The notes under the pieces: generated by a model
Databases searched by the model: none
What the model was told of the DNA's origin: nothing
What the model saw: only the letters and a program-made list of their open reading frames with translations
DNA from: Mesobacterium_A hydrothermale
GTDB taxonomy: Bacteria > Pseudomonadota > Alphaproteobacteria > Rhodobacterales > Rhodobacteraceae
Assembly (NCBI RefSeq): GCF_035818635.1
Contig: NZ_JAYLLH010000006.1
Coordinates: 1 to 64,000 of the forward strand
DNA: 64,000 bases
Direction of reading: 5' to 3'
Position numbers and translations under genes: made by a program
In this document: positions 8,889 through 17,652 of the stretch, one piece after another
How the letters are laid out: each line of letters begins with the position of its first letter
How positions within the stretch are numbered: position 1 is the stretch's first letter

Positions 8889-9875
8889 ATGCCATCAAAT
8901 CGTCTGAGTGTTGTCGTGACGCGACGCTTGCCAGAGGTGGTTGAAACGCGATTGACCGAACTTTTCGATGTCAAGTTGCGCGACGAAGACGTGCCGATGA
9001 CGCGCGGAGAGCTGATCGACGCAATGCAAAGCGCCGATGTGCTTGTCTCTACCATCACCGATCGGATCGACGCGGGGCTGATCGGACAGGCGGGCGACCG
9101 GTTGAAGCTGATCGCGAACTATGGCGCCGGTTTTGACCACATTGACGTGAACACCGCCCGGCAACGCGGCATTCTGGTGTCGAACACGCCCGGCGTCGTG
9201 ACCGACGACACCGCTGACATGGTCATGGCCCTGATGCTGGCTGTCACCCGCCGCCTGCAAGAAGGGCTGGCCGTCATGCAGAACGGCGACTGGCAGGGCT
9301 GGGCGCCCACGGCGTTCCTGGGCAGCCGGATCGGCGGCAAGCGGCTGGGGATCCTCGGCATGGGCCGGATCGGTCAGGCCGTCGCCAAGCGCGCGCAGGC
9401 CTTCGGGATGCAGATCCATTATCACAACCGCCGCCGGCTGCGCCCCGAGGTCGAACAGGGGCTGGAGGCGACCTGGTGGGAAAGCCTTGACCAGATGGTC
9501 GCGCGGATGGACGTAATCTCGGTCAACTGTCCGCACACGCCGTCCACCTTTCACCTGCTGAATGCCCGGCGGCTGAAGCTGCTGAAACCTTCGGCGGTGA
9601 TCGTCAACACTTCGCGCGGCGAGGTAATCGACGAAAATGCCTTGACCCGAATGCTCAGGGCCGGGGAACTGGCGGGGGCCGGGCTGGATGTGTACCAACA
9701 CGGATTCGGCGGCAATGCCGAATTGCGGAATATGCCCAACGTGGTGATGCTGCCGCATATGGGATCCGCGACTGCCGAAGGCCGGGTCGAGATGGGGGAA
9801 AAGGTCATTATCAACGTCAAGACCTTTGCCGATGGCCATCGGCCGCCCGATATGGTCGTTCCTGCAATGTTGTGA
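8889..9875 (+). CDS. D-2-hydroxyacid dehydrogenase (glyoxylate/hydroxypyruvate reductase type)
   Basis: A 328-residue NAD(P)-dependent dehydrogenase of the D-isomer 2-hydroxyacid family. It has the nucleotide-binding GMGRIG at about 157-162. The catalytic set is also present: Arg in NTSRGEVID, a Glu about 30 residues on, and His in LPHMGSAT. NYGAGFDHID is the substrate-binding loop seen in glyoxylate reductases. It would reduce glyoxylate or hydroxypyruvate in the cytoplasm. It is a single gene, divergent from the SH3 gene and separated by 93 bases from the rhodanese gene. The family is firm, but the exact substrate is a guess. Confidence 0.88.
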   Translation: MPSNRLSVVVTRRLPEVVETRLTELFDVKLRDEDVPMTRGELIDAMQSADVLVSTITDRIDAGLIGQAGDRLKLIANYGAGFDHIDVNTARQRGILVSNTPGVVTDDTADMVMALMLAVTRRLQEGLAVMQNGDWQGWAPTAFLGSRIGGKRLGILGMGRIGQAVAKRAQAFGMQIHYHNRRRLRPEVEQGLEATWWESLDQMVARMDVISVNCPHTPSTFHLLNARRLKLLKPSAVIVNTSRGEVIDENALTRMLRAGELAGAGLDVYQHGFGGNAELRNMPNVVMLPHMGSATAEGRVEMGEKVIINVKTFADGHRPPDMVVPAML

Positions 9876-9968
9876 TCGGGTGTGATACGGGCCTTCCTGC
9901 CTTCGATTGCGATCAGCGCGCGGACGTGCAACCTGAACTATAGCCAAAAACAGGAAGGGAGATCCGAA

Positions 9969-10562
9969 ATGAAAGCGTTCGCAACCGCAATTCTGGGCTT
10001 GGCGCTGGCCACGCCTGTCGTCGCGCAAGAGGTCAACATTACCCGCGATGTGGCCTCGGTCACGGTTCAGACACCTGCTGGCCCTGTTGAAATCAAGCGA
10101 GAGCAGAATACCGATGCGGTGATCGAAGGGGATTTCGCTCGGATCGCCCGCCCCTGTCCAAGTTTCTGCATCCAGCCGATGACGCCGGCAGAAGGTGTGA
10201 CTACGATTGGCGAACTGGAGCTTCTGGCCGCGTTGCAAGACCCCGAAACGGTCGTGATCGACAGCCGTGTCCGTCCCGACTGGGCGACCGGAACCATCCC
10301 CGGATCGGTCAGCATGCCTTATACCGAAATGGCCGACAGGCTGGACGAACTGGGCTGCGAGGTCGATTTCGACGGTTTCATCTGCGAACCAGAAACGACA
10401 AAGACGATCGTCCTGTTCTGTAACGGCCCATGGTGCGGCCAGTCCCCCGCTGCGATCCGCCGGATCATCGAGGCGGGCTATCCCGCCGACAAGATCAGCT
10501 ATTACCGCTGGGGGATGCAGGGCTGGCGTATGCTGGGCCTGACCGTCGCGGGCGGCGAATAA
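9969..10562 (+). CDS. Periplasmic rhodanese-like protein
   Basis: The start at 9969 follows an aggaaggga ribosome-binding site and gives a signal peptide (MKAFATAILGLALATPVVA, cleavage after VVAQ). The 197-residue product has one rhodanese domain from about residue 80 on. VVIDSRVRPDWATGTIPGS is the usual DxR segment, and the active-site loop is CNGPWCGQS with Cys151. A pre-domain pair of cysteines (RPCPSFC, residues 63-67) is odd and could form a disulfide or bind a metal. It probably moves sulfane sulfur or acts as a redox protein in the periplasm. A terminator follows directly. Confidence 0.82.
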   Translation: MKAFATAILGLALATPVVAQEVNITRDVASVTVQTPAGPVEIKREQNTDAVIEGDFARIARPCPSFCIQPMTPAEGVTTIGELELLAALQDPETVVIDSRVRPDWATGTIPGSVSMPYTEMADRLDELGCEVDFDGFICEPETTKTIVLFCNGPWCGQSPAAIRRIIEAGYPADKISYYRWGMQGWRMLGLTVAGGE

Positions 10563-10569
10563 ACGCGGG

Positions 10570-10597
10570 CGGGGTGCGCCTGCGCACCCCGCTTTTC
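10570..10597 (+). terminator. Terminator after the rhodanese gene
   Basis: A 10- to 11-bp GC-rich perfect stem (gcggggtgcg / cgcaccccgc, tight loop) ends in cgctttt, starting eight bases after the rhodanese stop. Confidence 0.8.
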
Positions 10598-10674
10598 CCC
10601 TGTGACGTTTCAGCACCTTTTCGGGGCCGGATCGGGTTGTAATGAAATAACATAAGAAACTTGCAGGTTGTCCG

Positions 10675-11124
10675 ATGAACGCCCCCCAACTGACCGACCG
10701 CCGCGCCCGCCATCAGCGGGATCAATCTGTATTCCACGAATTGTTGCGCCGTCACGCCGACATCCGGCGAGAGGTGACAGAGGTTCCCAACGGTATCCGC
10801 GCCCATACCTGGACCGATGCGCCGGATCTTGTACCGCTGCTGCACAACCACGCGCAGGAAATGCACCGTCGGGTGAAAGAGAAATTCGGCCTGCGGTTCT
10901 GGGATCCGGCTTTTGCCGAGTTGTTCGCGCAGGCCGACAAAGTTCAGATGACGGTGAACCTGACGGAAAACGGGGTCGAGGTGCTGGAAACCTCGGACGA
11001 TCCAAACGTGGTAAAGCTGATCCGCGCCCATGGTGCCACGGTCAGTGCTTTCGTCCGCGAAGGCGGGCGCGCCGCTTCCCAGGAAAGTCCGTTGCCGGAT
11101 GACTACCAACGCGTCCTGGGGTGA
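10675..11124 (+). CDS. Conserved-looking hypothetical protein, 149 residues
   Basis: I do not recognise this family. The soluble 149-residue product has no signal peptide or membrane segment. It is rich in His and Arg (RRHADIRREV, LLHNHAQEMHRRVKEKFGLRFWD) and has an alpha/beta make-up. The clustered His, Glu and Met of HNHAQEMH could bind a metal or haem. The codon use matches the neighbours and the frame is clean, so it is a real gene. Its stop lies four bases before the uvrB stop on the other strand. The nearby rhodanese gene is separated from it by a terminator, so co-transcription is unlikely. Confidence 0.65.
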   Translation: MNAPQLTDRRARHQRDQSVFHELLRRHADIRREVTEVPNGIRAHTWTDAPDLVPLLHNHAQEMHRRVKEKFGLRFWDPAFAELFAQADKVQMTVNLTENGVEVLETSDDPNVVKLIRAHGATVSAFVREGGRAASQESPLPDDYQRVLG

Positions 11125-11128
11125 CGGA

Positions 11129-13327
11129 TCAACGCTTCCGTCGCTTCACGTTCCCGCCCCGCTGCCCCGGACGACCAGCGGTTGACCGGCCTTTGCGGGC
11201 GACGGCCTCTTCGGATGCGGCCTCGACCGCGGCCTGCCGGGCAAGCGGGTCGTCGGCGACGGCCAGTTCCACCGCTTCCAGGCGCTTGATTTCGTCCCGC
11301 AGGCGGGCGGCCTCTTCGAATTCCAGGTTCTCGGCGGCCTTGCGCATGTCGGTGCGCAGCCCGTCCAGGACGGCCTGCAGGTTGGCGCCTGCCATCGGCT
11401 TGTCGATCTTGGCGGTGACGCGGTTCATGTCCACATCGCCCTGATACAGCCCGGCCAGCACGTCATCGACATTCTTGCGCACGGTGGCCGGGGTGATCCC
11501 GTGTTCCTCGTTATAGGCGATCTGCTTGCCGCGGCGACGGTCGGTTTCGGCCAGCGCGCGTTCCATCGACCCGGTGATCCGGTCGGCGTACATGATAACC
11601 CGGCCATCGGCGTTTCGCGCCGCCCGCCCGATGGTCTGGATCAACGAAGTTTCGGACCGCAGGAACCCTTCCTTGTCGGCATCCAGAATGGCCACCAGCC
11701 CACATTCAGGGATGTCCAGACCTTCGCGTAGCAGGTTGATGCCGATCAGCACATCAAAGGCCCCCAGCCGCAGATCGCGCAGGATCTCGATCCGCTCGAT
11801 CGTGTCGATGTCGGAATGCATGTAGCGCACGCGAATGCCCTGTTCGTGCAGATACTCGGTCAGGTCCTCGGCCATGCGTTTTGTCAGCGTCGTGACCAGC
11901 GTGCGATAGCCCGCCGCGCTGACCTTGCGCACCTCGTCCAGCAGGTCGTCCACCTGCATTTCCACGGGGCGGATTTCAACCTGCGGGTCCAACAGACCGG
12001 TGGGGCGGATGACCTGTTCGGTGAAAACACCGCCGGTCTGTTCCAGTTCCCAAGACGCCGGGGTGGCAGATACGAAAACGGATTGGGGCCGCATCGCGTC
12101 CCATTCCTCGAATTTCAGGGGGCGGTTGTCCATGCAGCTGGGCAGGCGAAACCCGTGTTCGGCCAGCGTGAACTTCCGGCGATAGTCGCCCCGGTACATG
12201 CCACCGATCTGCGGAACGGAGACGTGGCTTTCATCGGCAAAGACGATGGCGTTGTCGGGGATGAATTCGAACAGGGTGGGGGGCGGCTCACCCGGCGCAC
12301 GCCCTGTCAGGTAGCGGGAATAGTTCTCGATCCCGTTGCAGACGCCCGTCGCCTCCAGCATTTCCAGATCGAAATTGGTGCGCTGCTCCAGCCGCTGTGC
12401 TTCCAGCAGCTTGCCGTCATTCACCAGTTGGTTCAGCCGTTGCCGCAGCTCTTTCTTGATGTTCACGATGGCCTGGTTCATCGTCGGCTTCGGCGTGACA
12501 TAGTGCGAATTGGCGTAAATGCGGATGCGGTCGAAACTGCCGGTCTTGGTGCCGGTCAGCGGATCGAATTCGGTGATCGATTCCAGCTCCTCGCCGAAAA
12601 AGGACAGTTTCCAGGCCCGGTCCTCAAGGTGGGCGGGCCAGATTTCCAGGCTGTCACCCCGCACCCGGAACGACCCGCGCTGGAACGCCTGATCGTTGCG
12701 GCGGTATTGCTGGGCGACCAGATCGGCGATCACCTGACGTTGGTCATACAGTCCACCGGTCTGCAGATCCTGCGTCATCGCCCCGTAGGTTTCAACCGAC
12801 CCGATACCATAGATGCACGACACCGACGCGACGATGATCACGTCATCGCGTTCCAGAAGCGCCCGGGTGGCCGAGTGGCGCATCCGGTCGATCTGTTCGT
12901 TGATCTGGCTTTCCTTCTCGATATAGGTATCGGACCGCGCAACATAGGCTTCGGGCTGGTAATAGTCATAGTAGCTGACGAAATATTCGACCGCGTTGTC
13001 GGGGAAAAACCCCTTGAATTCGCCGTAAAGCTGCGCTGCCAGCGTCTTGTTTGGGGCAAGGATGATGGCGGGGCGCTGGGTTGCCTCGATCACCTTGGCC
13101 ATGGTGAAGGTCTTGCCGGTACCCGTCGCCCCCAACAGCACCTGGTTGCGCTCCCCGTCCATCACGCCTGCGGCCAGTTCCTTGATCGCCATGGGCTGAT
13201 CGCCCGCCGGTTCGAATTCGGAATGCATGGTGAACCGAATGCCGCCTTCCAGCTTTTCACGGCTGCGCACGTCTTCGGCCGGTGCGTGCAGCGCAACGAG
13301 CGACTTGTCTGAATGGGCATAGGGCAT
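11129..13327 (-). CDS. uvrB: Excinuclease ABC subunit B
   Basis: UvrB, the damage-verifying helicase-like subunit of nucleotide excision repair, 732 residues. It shows Walker A GATGTGKT at about 64-71 and the beta-hairpin signature VSYYDYYQPEAYV that clamps DNA. Helicase motifs include VFADESH, LVTTLTKRMAEDL and QTIGRAARN. The C-terminal UVR motif near FEEAARLRDEIKRLE contacts UvrC. The length is slightly above the E. coli protein because of a 30-residue N-terminal extension and a basic C-terminal tail. It stands alone. Its promoter should lie in the 13328-13690 stretch. Confidence 0.97.
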   Translation of the reverse strand: MPYAHSDKSLVALHAPAEDVRSREKLEGGIRFTMHSEFEPAGDQPMAIKELAAGVMDGERNQVLLGATGTGKTFTMAKVIEATQRPAIILAPNKTLAAQLYGEFKGFFPDNAVEYFVSYYDYYQPEAYVARSDTYIEKESQINEQIDRMRHSATRALLERDDVIIVASVSCIYGIGSVETYGAMTQDLQTGGLYDQRQVIADLVAQQYRRNDQAFQRGSFRVRGDSLEIWPAHLEDRAWKLSFFGEELESITEFDPLTGTKTGSFDRIRIYANSHYVTPKPTMNQAIVNIKKELRQRLNQLVNDGKLLEAQRLEQRTNFDLEMLEATGVCNGIENYSRYLTGRAPGEPPPTLFEFIPDNAIVFADESHVSVPQIGGMYRGDYRRKFTLAEHGFRLPSCMDNRPLKFEEWDAMRPQSVFVSATPASWELEQTGGVFTEQVIRPTGLLDPQVEIRPVEMQVDDLLDEVRKVSAAGYRTLVTTLTKRMAEDLTEYLHEQGIRVRYMHSDIDTIERIEILRDLRLGAFDVLIGINLLREGLDIPECGLVAILDADKEGFLRSETSLIQTIGRAARNADGRVIMYADRITGSMERALAETDRRRGKQIAYNEEHGITPATVRKNVDDVLAGLYQGDVDMNRVTAKIDKPMAGANLQAVLDGLRTDMRKAAENLEFEEAARLRDEIKRLEAVELAVADDPLARQAAVEAASEEAVARKGRSTAGRPGQRGGNVKRRKR

Positions 13328-13690
13328 GGACGGGCCTCCGGCGGATTCGTTGCTAGACTTGTGCGGCGCGGCCCGTCTTGCAAGGGCGGTTCCCCGGATT
13401 TTGCCAGTGGATCCTGCCAGAAACCGGCAGGACAGGCCGGTGCGGCGAAAAAATGTGAAGACGTGCTTCGAGGTGAAAAATTTTGTTTCCCAAAAATGAA
13501 TTCTCGCATAATTTTAATTCTGCAAGCAGCAGGTTTGGCCGGCGACGAAGGCGCATTATATCCACCCCTCGCTCCCCGTGCTTTCATTGTCGGCCAAGCG
13601 CTGCTGTTTGGCGTTGCCCCCCAATGGTCTAGACGCTTGCCCCGCGTGCAAGAATCCCGCATAAAACCTGCGGATCAAAGGAGGGTGCCC
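13328..13690. other. Divergent intergenic region between uvrB and the complex I subunit gene
   Basis: No gene is supported here. The stretch holds a 7-bp inverted repeat (13412-13418 with 13426-13432) and an AT-rich patch at about 13468-13525 that may carry promoters for either side. The last bases (aaaggaggg near 13678-13686) are a strong ribosome-binding site for the gene at 13691. An open frame runs through from 13313 to the downstream gene but begins with unrelated composition, so the later start is preferred. No tRNA fold was seen. Confidence 0.5.
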
Positions 13691-14002
13691 ATGGGTGCGC
13701 GTATCTATCAGCCTGCAAAAACTGCCATGTCGTCGGGAATGGCCAAGACCCATCAATGGGTTCTGGAATACCCGCAGGGCTCCGCCCGCGACATTGACCC
13801 GCTGATGGGTTGGACCTCGTCCAGCGACACGCAAAGCCAGGTGAAGCTGCGTTTCGAAAGCAAAGAGGCTGCTCTCGACTACGCCAAGGCACATGGGATC
13901 GACGCCGTTGTGGTCGAGCCAAAAAAGCGCAAGCCCAACATCCGCCCGCGCGGCTACGCCGAGAACTTCGCGGTTGATCGGCGCAGTGCCTGGACGCACT
14001 GA
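13691..14002 (+). CDS. NADH dehydrogenase accessory subunit, NDUFS4-like (ETC complex I subunit conserved region)
   Basis: A 103-residue protein of the ETC_C1/NDUFS4 family, the alphaproteobacterial counterpart of the 18 kDa accessory subunit of mitochondrial complex I. Family marks are the opening ARIYQPAKTAMSSG, the WVLEYP segment, PLMGWTSSSDTQSQVKLRF, and the KEAALDYAKAHG helix with a basic end. It would bind the peripheral arm of respiratory complex I. The ATG at 13691 is chosen for its strong aaaggaggg ribosome-binding site. It is usually a stand-alone gene away from the nuo operon, as here. Confidence 0.88.
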   Translation: MGARIYQPAKTAMSSGMAKTHQWVLEYPQGSARDIDPLMGWTSSSDTQSQVKLRFESKEAALDYAKAHGIDAVVVEPKKRKPNIRPRGYAENFAVDRRSAWTH

Positions 14003-14049
14003 CGTGCTGTCTCAGTCAGCGTTCAGCGCGGCGCAAGGAGCCCAGGCGG

Positions 14050-14712
14050 GTGCCTTTTCCATATCTGTTGGAAAACATGGTTGATCTTCTTCTGAACGGG
14101 GAGGAGCCCGGGCGCCCCACGGTTCTGCTGGCGCACGGGTCTGGCGCGCCGATGGACACCCCGTGGATGACCGCCGTGGCCGAAGGGCTGGCTTTGCGTG
14201 GGTTTCGTGTGGCGCGGTTTGAATTTGCCTATATGGCGGCGCGGCGCAATGGCGGTTCCAGGCGCCCGCCGGGCGCGGCCGAAACCATGGTGCCAGAGTA
14301 TATGACCGCGATCAACGCGCTGGCCTGCGACGGCCCGTTGATCATCGGGGGCAAGTCCATGGGCGGACGTATCGCCAGCATGATCGCCGACGATCTTTAT
14401 GCCAGCGGCCGAATCCTGGGCCTGATGTGCCTTGGCTTTCCGTTCCACCCACAGAACAAGCCCGATGCTCTGCGGCTGCAACACCTGCCTAGTATGAAAT
14501 GTCCCACCCTGATCTGTCAGGGCACCCGCGACCCGCTTGGCACCCGCGCCGAGGTTGAAACACTGACCTTGTCGCCCGAGGTGCAGGTGCACTGGCTGGA
14601 AGACGGCGATCACGACCTGAAACCGCGCAAACGCGTGACCGGGTGCAGTCTTGAAGACCACCTTGATCAAGCATGCAGTCTTGTCGCGAACTGGGGCCGG
14701 GGGCTGATATGA
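14050..14712 (+). CDS. Alpha/beta hydrolase, KANL3/Tex30-like
   Basis: A 220-residue cytoplasmic alpha/beta hydrolase. The oxyanion segment is LLAHGSGAPMDTPWM, the nucleophile elbow is GGKSMGGR (Ser near residue 102), and the catalytic His sits in EDGDHDL. This pattern (short protein, HGxGxPMDxPWM, GxSMGGR) matches the Tex30/KANL3-like hydrolase family found in many proteobacteria; substrates are unknown. The GTG at 14050, nine bases after aaggag, is the likely start; an ATG at 14077 is the alternative. A bidirectional terminator separates it from the convergent aminotransferase gene. Confidence 0.8.
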   Translation: MPFPYLLENMVDLLLNGEEPGRPTVLLAHGSGAPMDTPWMTAVAEGLALRGFRVARFEFAYMAARRNGGSRRPPGAAETMVPEYMTAINALACDGPLIIGGKSMGGRIASMIADDLYASGRILGLMCLGFPFHPQNKPDALRLQHLPSMKCPTLICQGTRDPLGTRAEVETLTLSPEVQVHWLEDGDHDLKPRKRVTGCSLEDHLDQACSLVANWGRGLI

Positions 14713-14739
14713 AAAAGGGACGGAGATCCCGCCCCTTTT
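14713..14739. terminator. Bidirectional terminator between convergent genes
   Basis: The arms aaaagggacgg (14713-14723) and ccgccccttttt-type (14729-14739) pair over 11 bp with one mismatch. The hairpin has T-tracts on either strand, so it can end both the hydrolase transcript and the eight-gene minus-strand operon. Confidence 0.75.
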
Positions 14740-14758
14740 GAACGCCTTGGCAAGCGGG

Positions 14759-16111
14759 TCACGCCGCCGAAAGCCCGGTATCCAGTGCCGACAGGATCTT
14801 GTCGACATGCGCCGAGGTCAGAACCAGCGGCGGGGACAGGATCAGGTTGGGGCCAGAGACCCGCACCATCACGCCGTCCTCATAGGTGGCCCTGTGGATC
14901 CGCGCGATGGCCCCCTTGTCCAGCGGCGTCTTGGCCGTCCGGTCCGACACCAGCTCGATCGCCGACATCAGCCCGTGCCCGCCGCGCACGTCCCCTATGA
15001 TGTCGTACTTGGCCTGAAGCGCCAGAAGCCCATCATAGACTTGCGTCCCGCGCGCAGCGGCGTTGTCCTTGACCTGCAAGCGTTCGGTTTCCTGAAGGCA
15101 GGCGATGGCCGCGGCCGCACCCACCGGATGCCCGGAATAGGTATATCCAGACCCGATCGCGCCCTTGCCGGTCTTGTCGTTCTCGAACACCTCGGCCACC
15201 TTTTCCGACACCATGACAGCGCCGAAAGGGAAATATCCGTTGGTGATTGCCTTGGCGGTGCACATCAAGTCGGGCTTCACGCCCCAATGGCGCGACCCGG
15301 ACCAATCGCCGGTGCGGCCAAAGGCGGTGATCACCTCGTCCGCGATCAGCAGAATTCCGTGCCGGTCGCAGATTTCGCGCACCCCGGGCATGAAGCTTTC
15401 GTGTGGCGGAATCACCCCGCCTGCGCCCAGCACCGGTTCCATGATGAAAGCGGCAATGGTTTCCGCCCCCTGAAAGGCGATCTCGTCCTCAAGTGCGGCA
15501 AGGCACAGCTGGGCCAGCCGGGCCGGATCGGTTTCATTGAACGGGTTGCGATAGGGGTAGGGGGCCGGGATGTGGAAACACCCCGGCATTAGCGGTTCGT
15601 ACTGGGTGCGGAAATTGGCATTGCCATTGACCGACGCCCCCAGCGTGTGGGTGCCGTGATAGCCCTTCTTCAGGCTCAGGTATTTCACCCGCCCGCCTTC
15701 GCCACGCACCTTGTGGTATTGCCGCGCCAGGCGCAGCGCGATTTCCACGCTGTCCGAACCGCCAGAGGTATAGAACGCCCGGGTCAGCCCGTCTTCGGCA
15801 AAGAACTGTTGCAGCATCCAGCCCAGCTCGATCACGTTGTCGTTCGACGTGCCGCGGAAGATCGAATAGTACGGCAGCTTTTCCAGCTGAGCGGAAATCG
15901 CCGCCTTCACCGGGGCGCAGGAATAGCCCAGGTTCACGTTCCACAGCCCTCCCACCGCGTCGATCATGCGGTGGCCGTCGACATCGGTGATTTCAACCCC
16001 TTCGCCTTCGGTGATGATGTCCGGCGGGTTGGCCTGGCTGTCGGCGGGGTGCGCCATCGGGTGCCAGATCTGGCGGGCGTTGTTTTCCTTGAGGAAGTTG
16101 ATGTCTTTCAT
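14759..16111 (-). CDS. Class III (omega-amino acid/pyruvate) aminotransferase
   Basis: A 450-residue PLP enzyme of aminotransferase class III. The start is set at 16111, just after the IclR stop; a longer frame to 16234 runs into that gene. It shows the phosphate-binding SGGSDSVEIALRLAR, the cofactor aspartate in LLIADEVITAFGRTG (D258), and the PLP lysine in AKAITNGYFP (K287). It resembles omega-amino acid:pyruvate and putrescine/taurine-type aminotransferases. It is the last gene of the operon and would take the amino group from an amine or omega-amino acid formed by the upstream enzymes. Substrate is inferred from context. Confidence 0.88.
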   Translation of the reverse strand: MKDINFLKENNARQIWHPMAHPADSQANPPDIITEGEGVEITDVDGHRMIDAVGGLWNVNLGYSCAPVKAAISAQLEKLPYYSIFRGTSNDNVIELGWMLQQFFAEDGLTRAFYTSGGSDSVEIALRLARQYHKVRGEGGRVKYLSLKKGYHGTHTLGASVNGNANFRTQYEPLMPGCFHIPAPYPYRNPFNETDPARLAQLCLAALEDEIAFQGAETIAAFIMEPVLGAGGVIPPHESFMPGVREICDRHGILLIADEVITAFGRTGDWSGSRHWGVKPDLMCTAKAITNGYFPFGAVMVSEKVAEVFENDKTGKGAIGSGYTYSGHPVGAAAAIACLQETERLQVKDNAAARGTQVYDGLLALQAKYDIIGDVRGGHGLMSAIELVSDRTAKTPLDKGAIARIHRATYEDGVMVRVSGPNLILSPPLVLTSAHVDKILSALDTGLSAA

Positions 16112-16121
16112 CGTGGGCCTC

Positions 16122-16922
16122 TTAGTCTGCTGGCAACTTGGAAACGGGGGCGTGGAACAGCGGTGGAAGGTCCTGCACCTCTGCCCCCAGCGAAAGTGAT
16201 GCCTTGCGCGCCGCCTCGGCCAGGTGGCGGCCAAGAATCGCGTCGCGGTCCGGGCGGGCGCGGACGCGGGGCACCGCGATGGACATGGCGCCGATCACCC
16301 GGCCACCTTCTGCAAACAGCGGTGCGCCCTGTGACACGACCTCTTCGTCGAAGGCACCCGACAACTGGCTGATGCCGGTCTGGCGCACGTCGTCGATCAT
16401 GCGGCGTAGGGTGGCGGCATCGGTGATCGTGTGCCCGGTGTGCATCGACAGGGGCCGCGACAACACCCGTTCGCGCAGCGCGTTATCGGCGAAGGCCAAC
16501 AGCGCCAGCCCCGATGACGTTGCGTGCAGCGGCAGCACCTCGGCCGGGTCGAAATGAACCTGCGTGCCATGCAGGCGCGGATCGGCGTGAATGACGGGCG
16601 ACAGCGCGTCGCCCTGCAACAGCGACGCGTGAGCCAGTTCACCCACCTGTTCCGACAGGCCCTCGACCACCGGCCGCAACAGCGCCCGTACGGGAAAACC
16701 GGCTTCTCGTACGGCGGCCAGCCGAAGCAGCGCCGGGCCAAGCCGGTAGGCGCGGCTTTCGGGGTGTTGTTCGAGGAACCCGTTCTGTTCCAGTTCGGTC
16801 AGATGTCGATGCACGGTCGCCTTGTCGCGACCTGACAGCTTGACGAATTGCGTCAGGCCGATCTGCGACTGGTTTGAGGAAAAAAAGGTCAGCAGTTCCA
16901 GCGCCTTTGTGATTGTGCCCAT
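16122..16922 (-). CDS. IclR family transcriptional regulator
   Basis: A 266-residue regulator with an N-terminal winged helix-turn-helix (MGTITKALELLTFFS, then GRDKATVHRHLTELEQNGFL) and a C-terminal IclR effector domain (LLRPVVEGLSEQVGELAHASL, HATSSGLALLAF). Start 16922 is chosen because it gives the standard N-terminus and lies four bases after the amidotransferase stop. Being inside the operon, it is likely the pathway-specific regulator. The symmetric site in the divergent promoter at 23354-23463 is a candidate operator. The effector is unknown. Confidence 0.88.
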   Translation of the reverse strand: MGTITKALELLTFFSSNQSQIGLTQFVKLSGRDKATVHRHLTELEQNGFLEQHPESRAYRLGPALLRLAAVREAGFPVRALLRPVVEGLSEQVGELAHASLLQGDALSPVIHADPRLHGTQVHFDPAEVLPLHATSSGLALLAFADNALRERVLSRPLSMHTGHTITDAATLRRMIDDVRQTGISQLSGAFDEEVVSQGAPLFAEGGRVIGAMSIAVPRVRARPDRDAILGRHLAEAARKASLSLGAEVQDLPPLFHAPVSKLPAD

Positions 16923-16926
16923 GGCC

Positions 16927-17652
16927 CTATCCCCCCTGTCCGTCTGCTGTCTGCGCACAGTCAAAGAACCGTGCGATTTCTTCGGCAAATGCGGTGCGAT
17001 CGGCATGTTGGTGCAGCGAAACGCGGGCGCGGTCTGTCACCGCGGGGCCGACCACGTCGGCATATTCCTCGACAAGGTCAGTGATGAAGCCGTGGGTCAT
17101 TTCCGGATGGTGCTGGATGGTGAAGACATGGGCGCCCACCGCGAACCCGGCGACAGGAACACCCGGCCCGGCAAACAGACCCGTCGCCCCGTCAGGCAAG
17201 CGCGCAACCTGTTCGATATGCGAGCCATACAGTGCAAAGCCTGGCTCATCGCCCGACCACGGCGCGGTGCCGCAGCGCGTCACCTGCAACAGCCCGTGGC
17301 CCCAGCCACCCGGGTTGCGGACGATCCGCGCGCCCAGCACCTTTGCAATCAGTTGGTGGCCGAAACAGGCCCCGAACAGTGGCTGCCTGCGGCCGATGAC
17401 ATCTGCCAAAACGGTCTCGAGCCTGGCAATCCAAGACGCATCGTCCGACACCGAAGCCGGGCTACCGGTTACCAGAACGCCGTCAAAACCGGACAGGTCG
17501 GCCGGAAAGTCCCCCCGGGACACCCAAAACGGCGTGGCGGTCCAATCCGGGCGCACCTCTGCCAGCAGGGTGGCGAATTTTTCGCCGTCGTCCGGTCGCG
17601 CGCGGGCAAAGGCGCTGTCATCGGTATTGGTGATAAGCACCGCAATCCGCAT
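16927..17652 (-). CDS. Class I glutamine amidotransferase-like hydrolase
   Basis: A 241-residue class I GATase domain on its own. The nucleophile is Cys96 in FGACFGHQ and the His-Glu pair is in QHHPEM (H182, E184), so the triad is complete. Its ATG overlaps the TGA of the glutamine-synthetase-like gene by one base, pointing to translational coupling. In putrescine utilisation a related enzyme (PuuD) hydrolyses the gamma-glutamyl bond that PuuA makes; the same division of labour is likely here. A GMP-synthase-like role is less likely because no synthetase partner is near. Confidence 0.85.
   Translation of the reverse strand: MRIAVLITNTDDSAFARARPDDGEKFATLLAEVRPDWTATPFWVSRGDFPADLSGFDGVLVTGSPASVSDDASWIARLETVLADVIGRRQPLFGACFGHQLIAKVLGARIVRNPGGWGHGLLQVTRCGTAPWSGDEPGFALYGSHIEQVARLPDGATGLFAGPGVPVAGFAVGAHVFTIQHHPEMTHGFITDLVEEYADVVGPAVTDRARVSLHQHADRTAFAEEIARFFDCAQTADGQGG

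Noticed and set aside
13412..13432. Hairpin upstream of uvrB as a terminator or attenuator
   Set aside because: The 7-bp arms have no T-run and no leader peptide is visible; it may be chance in GC-rich sequence.
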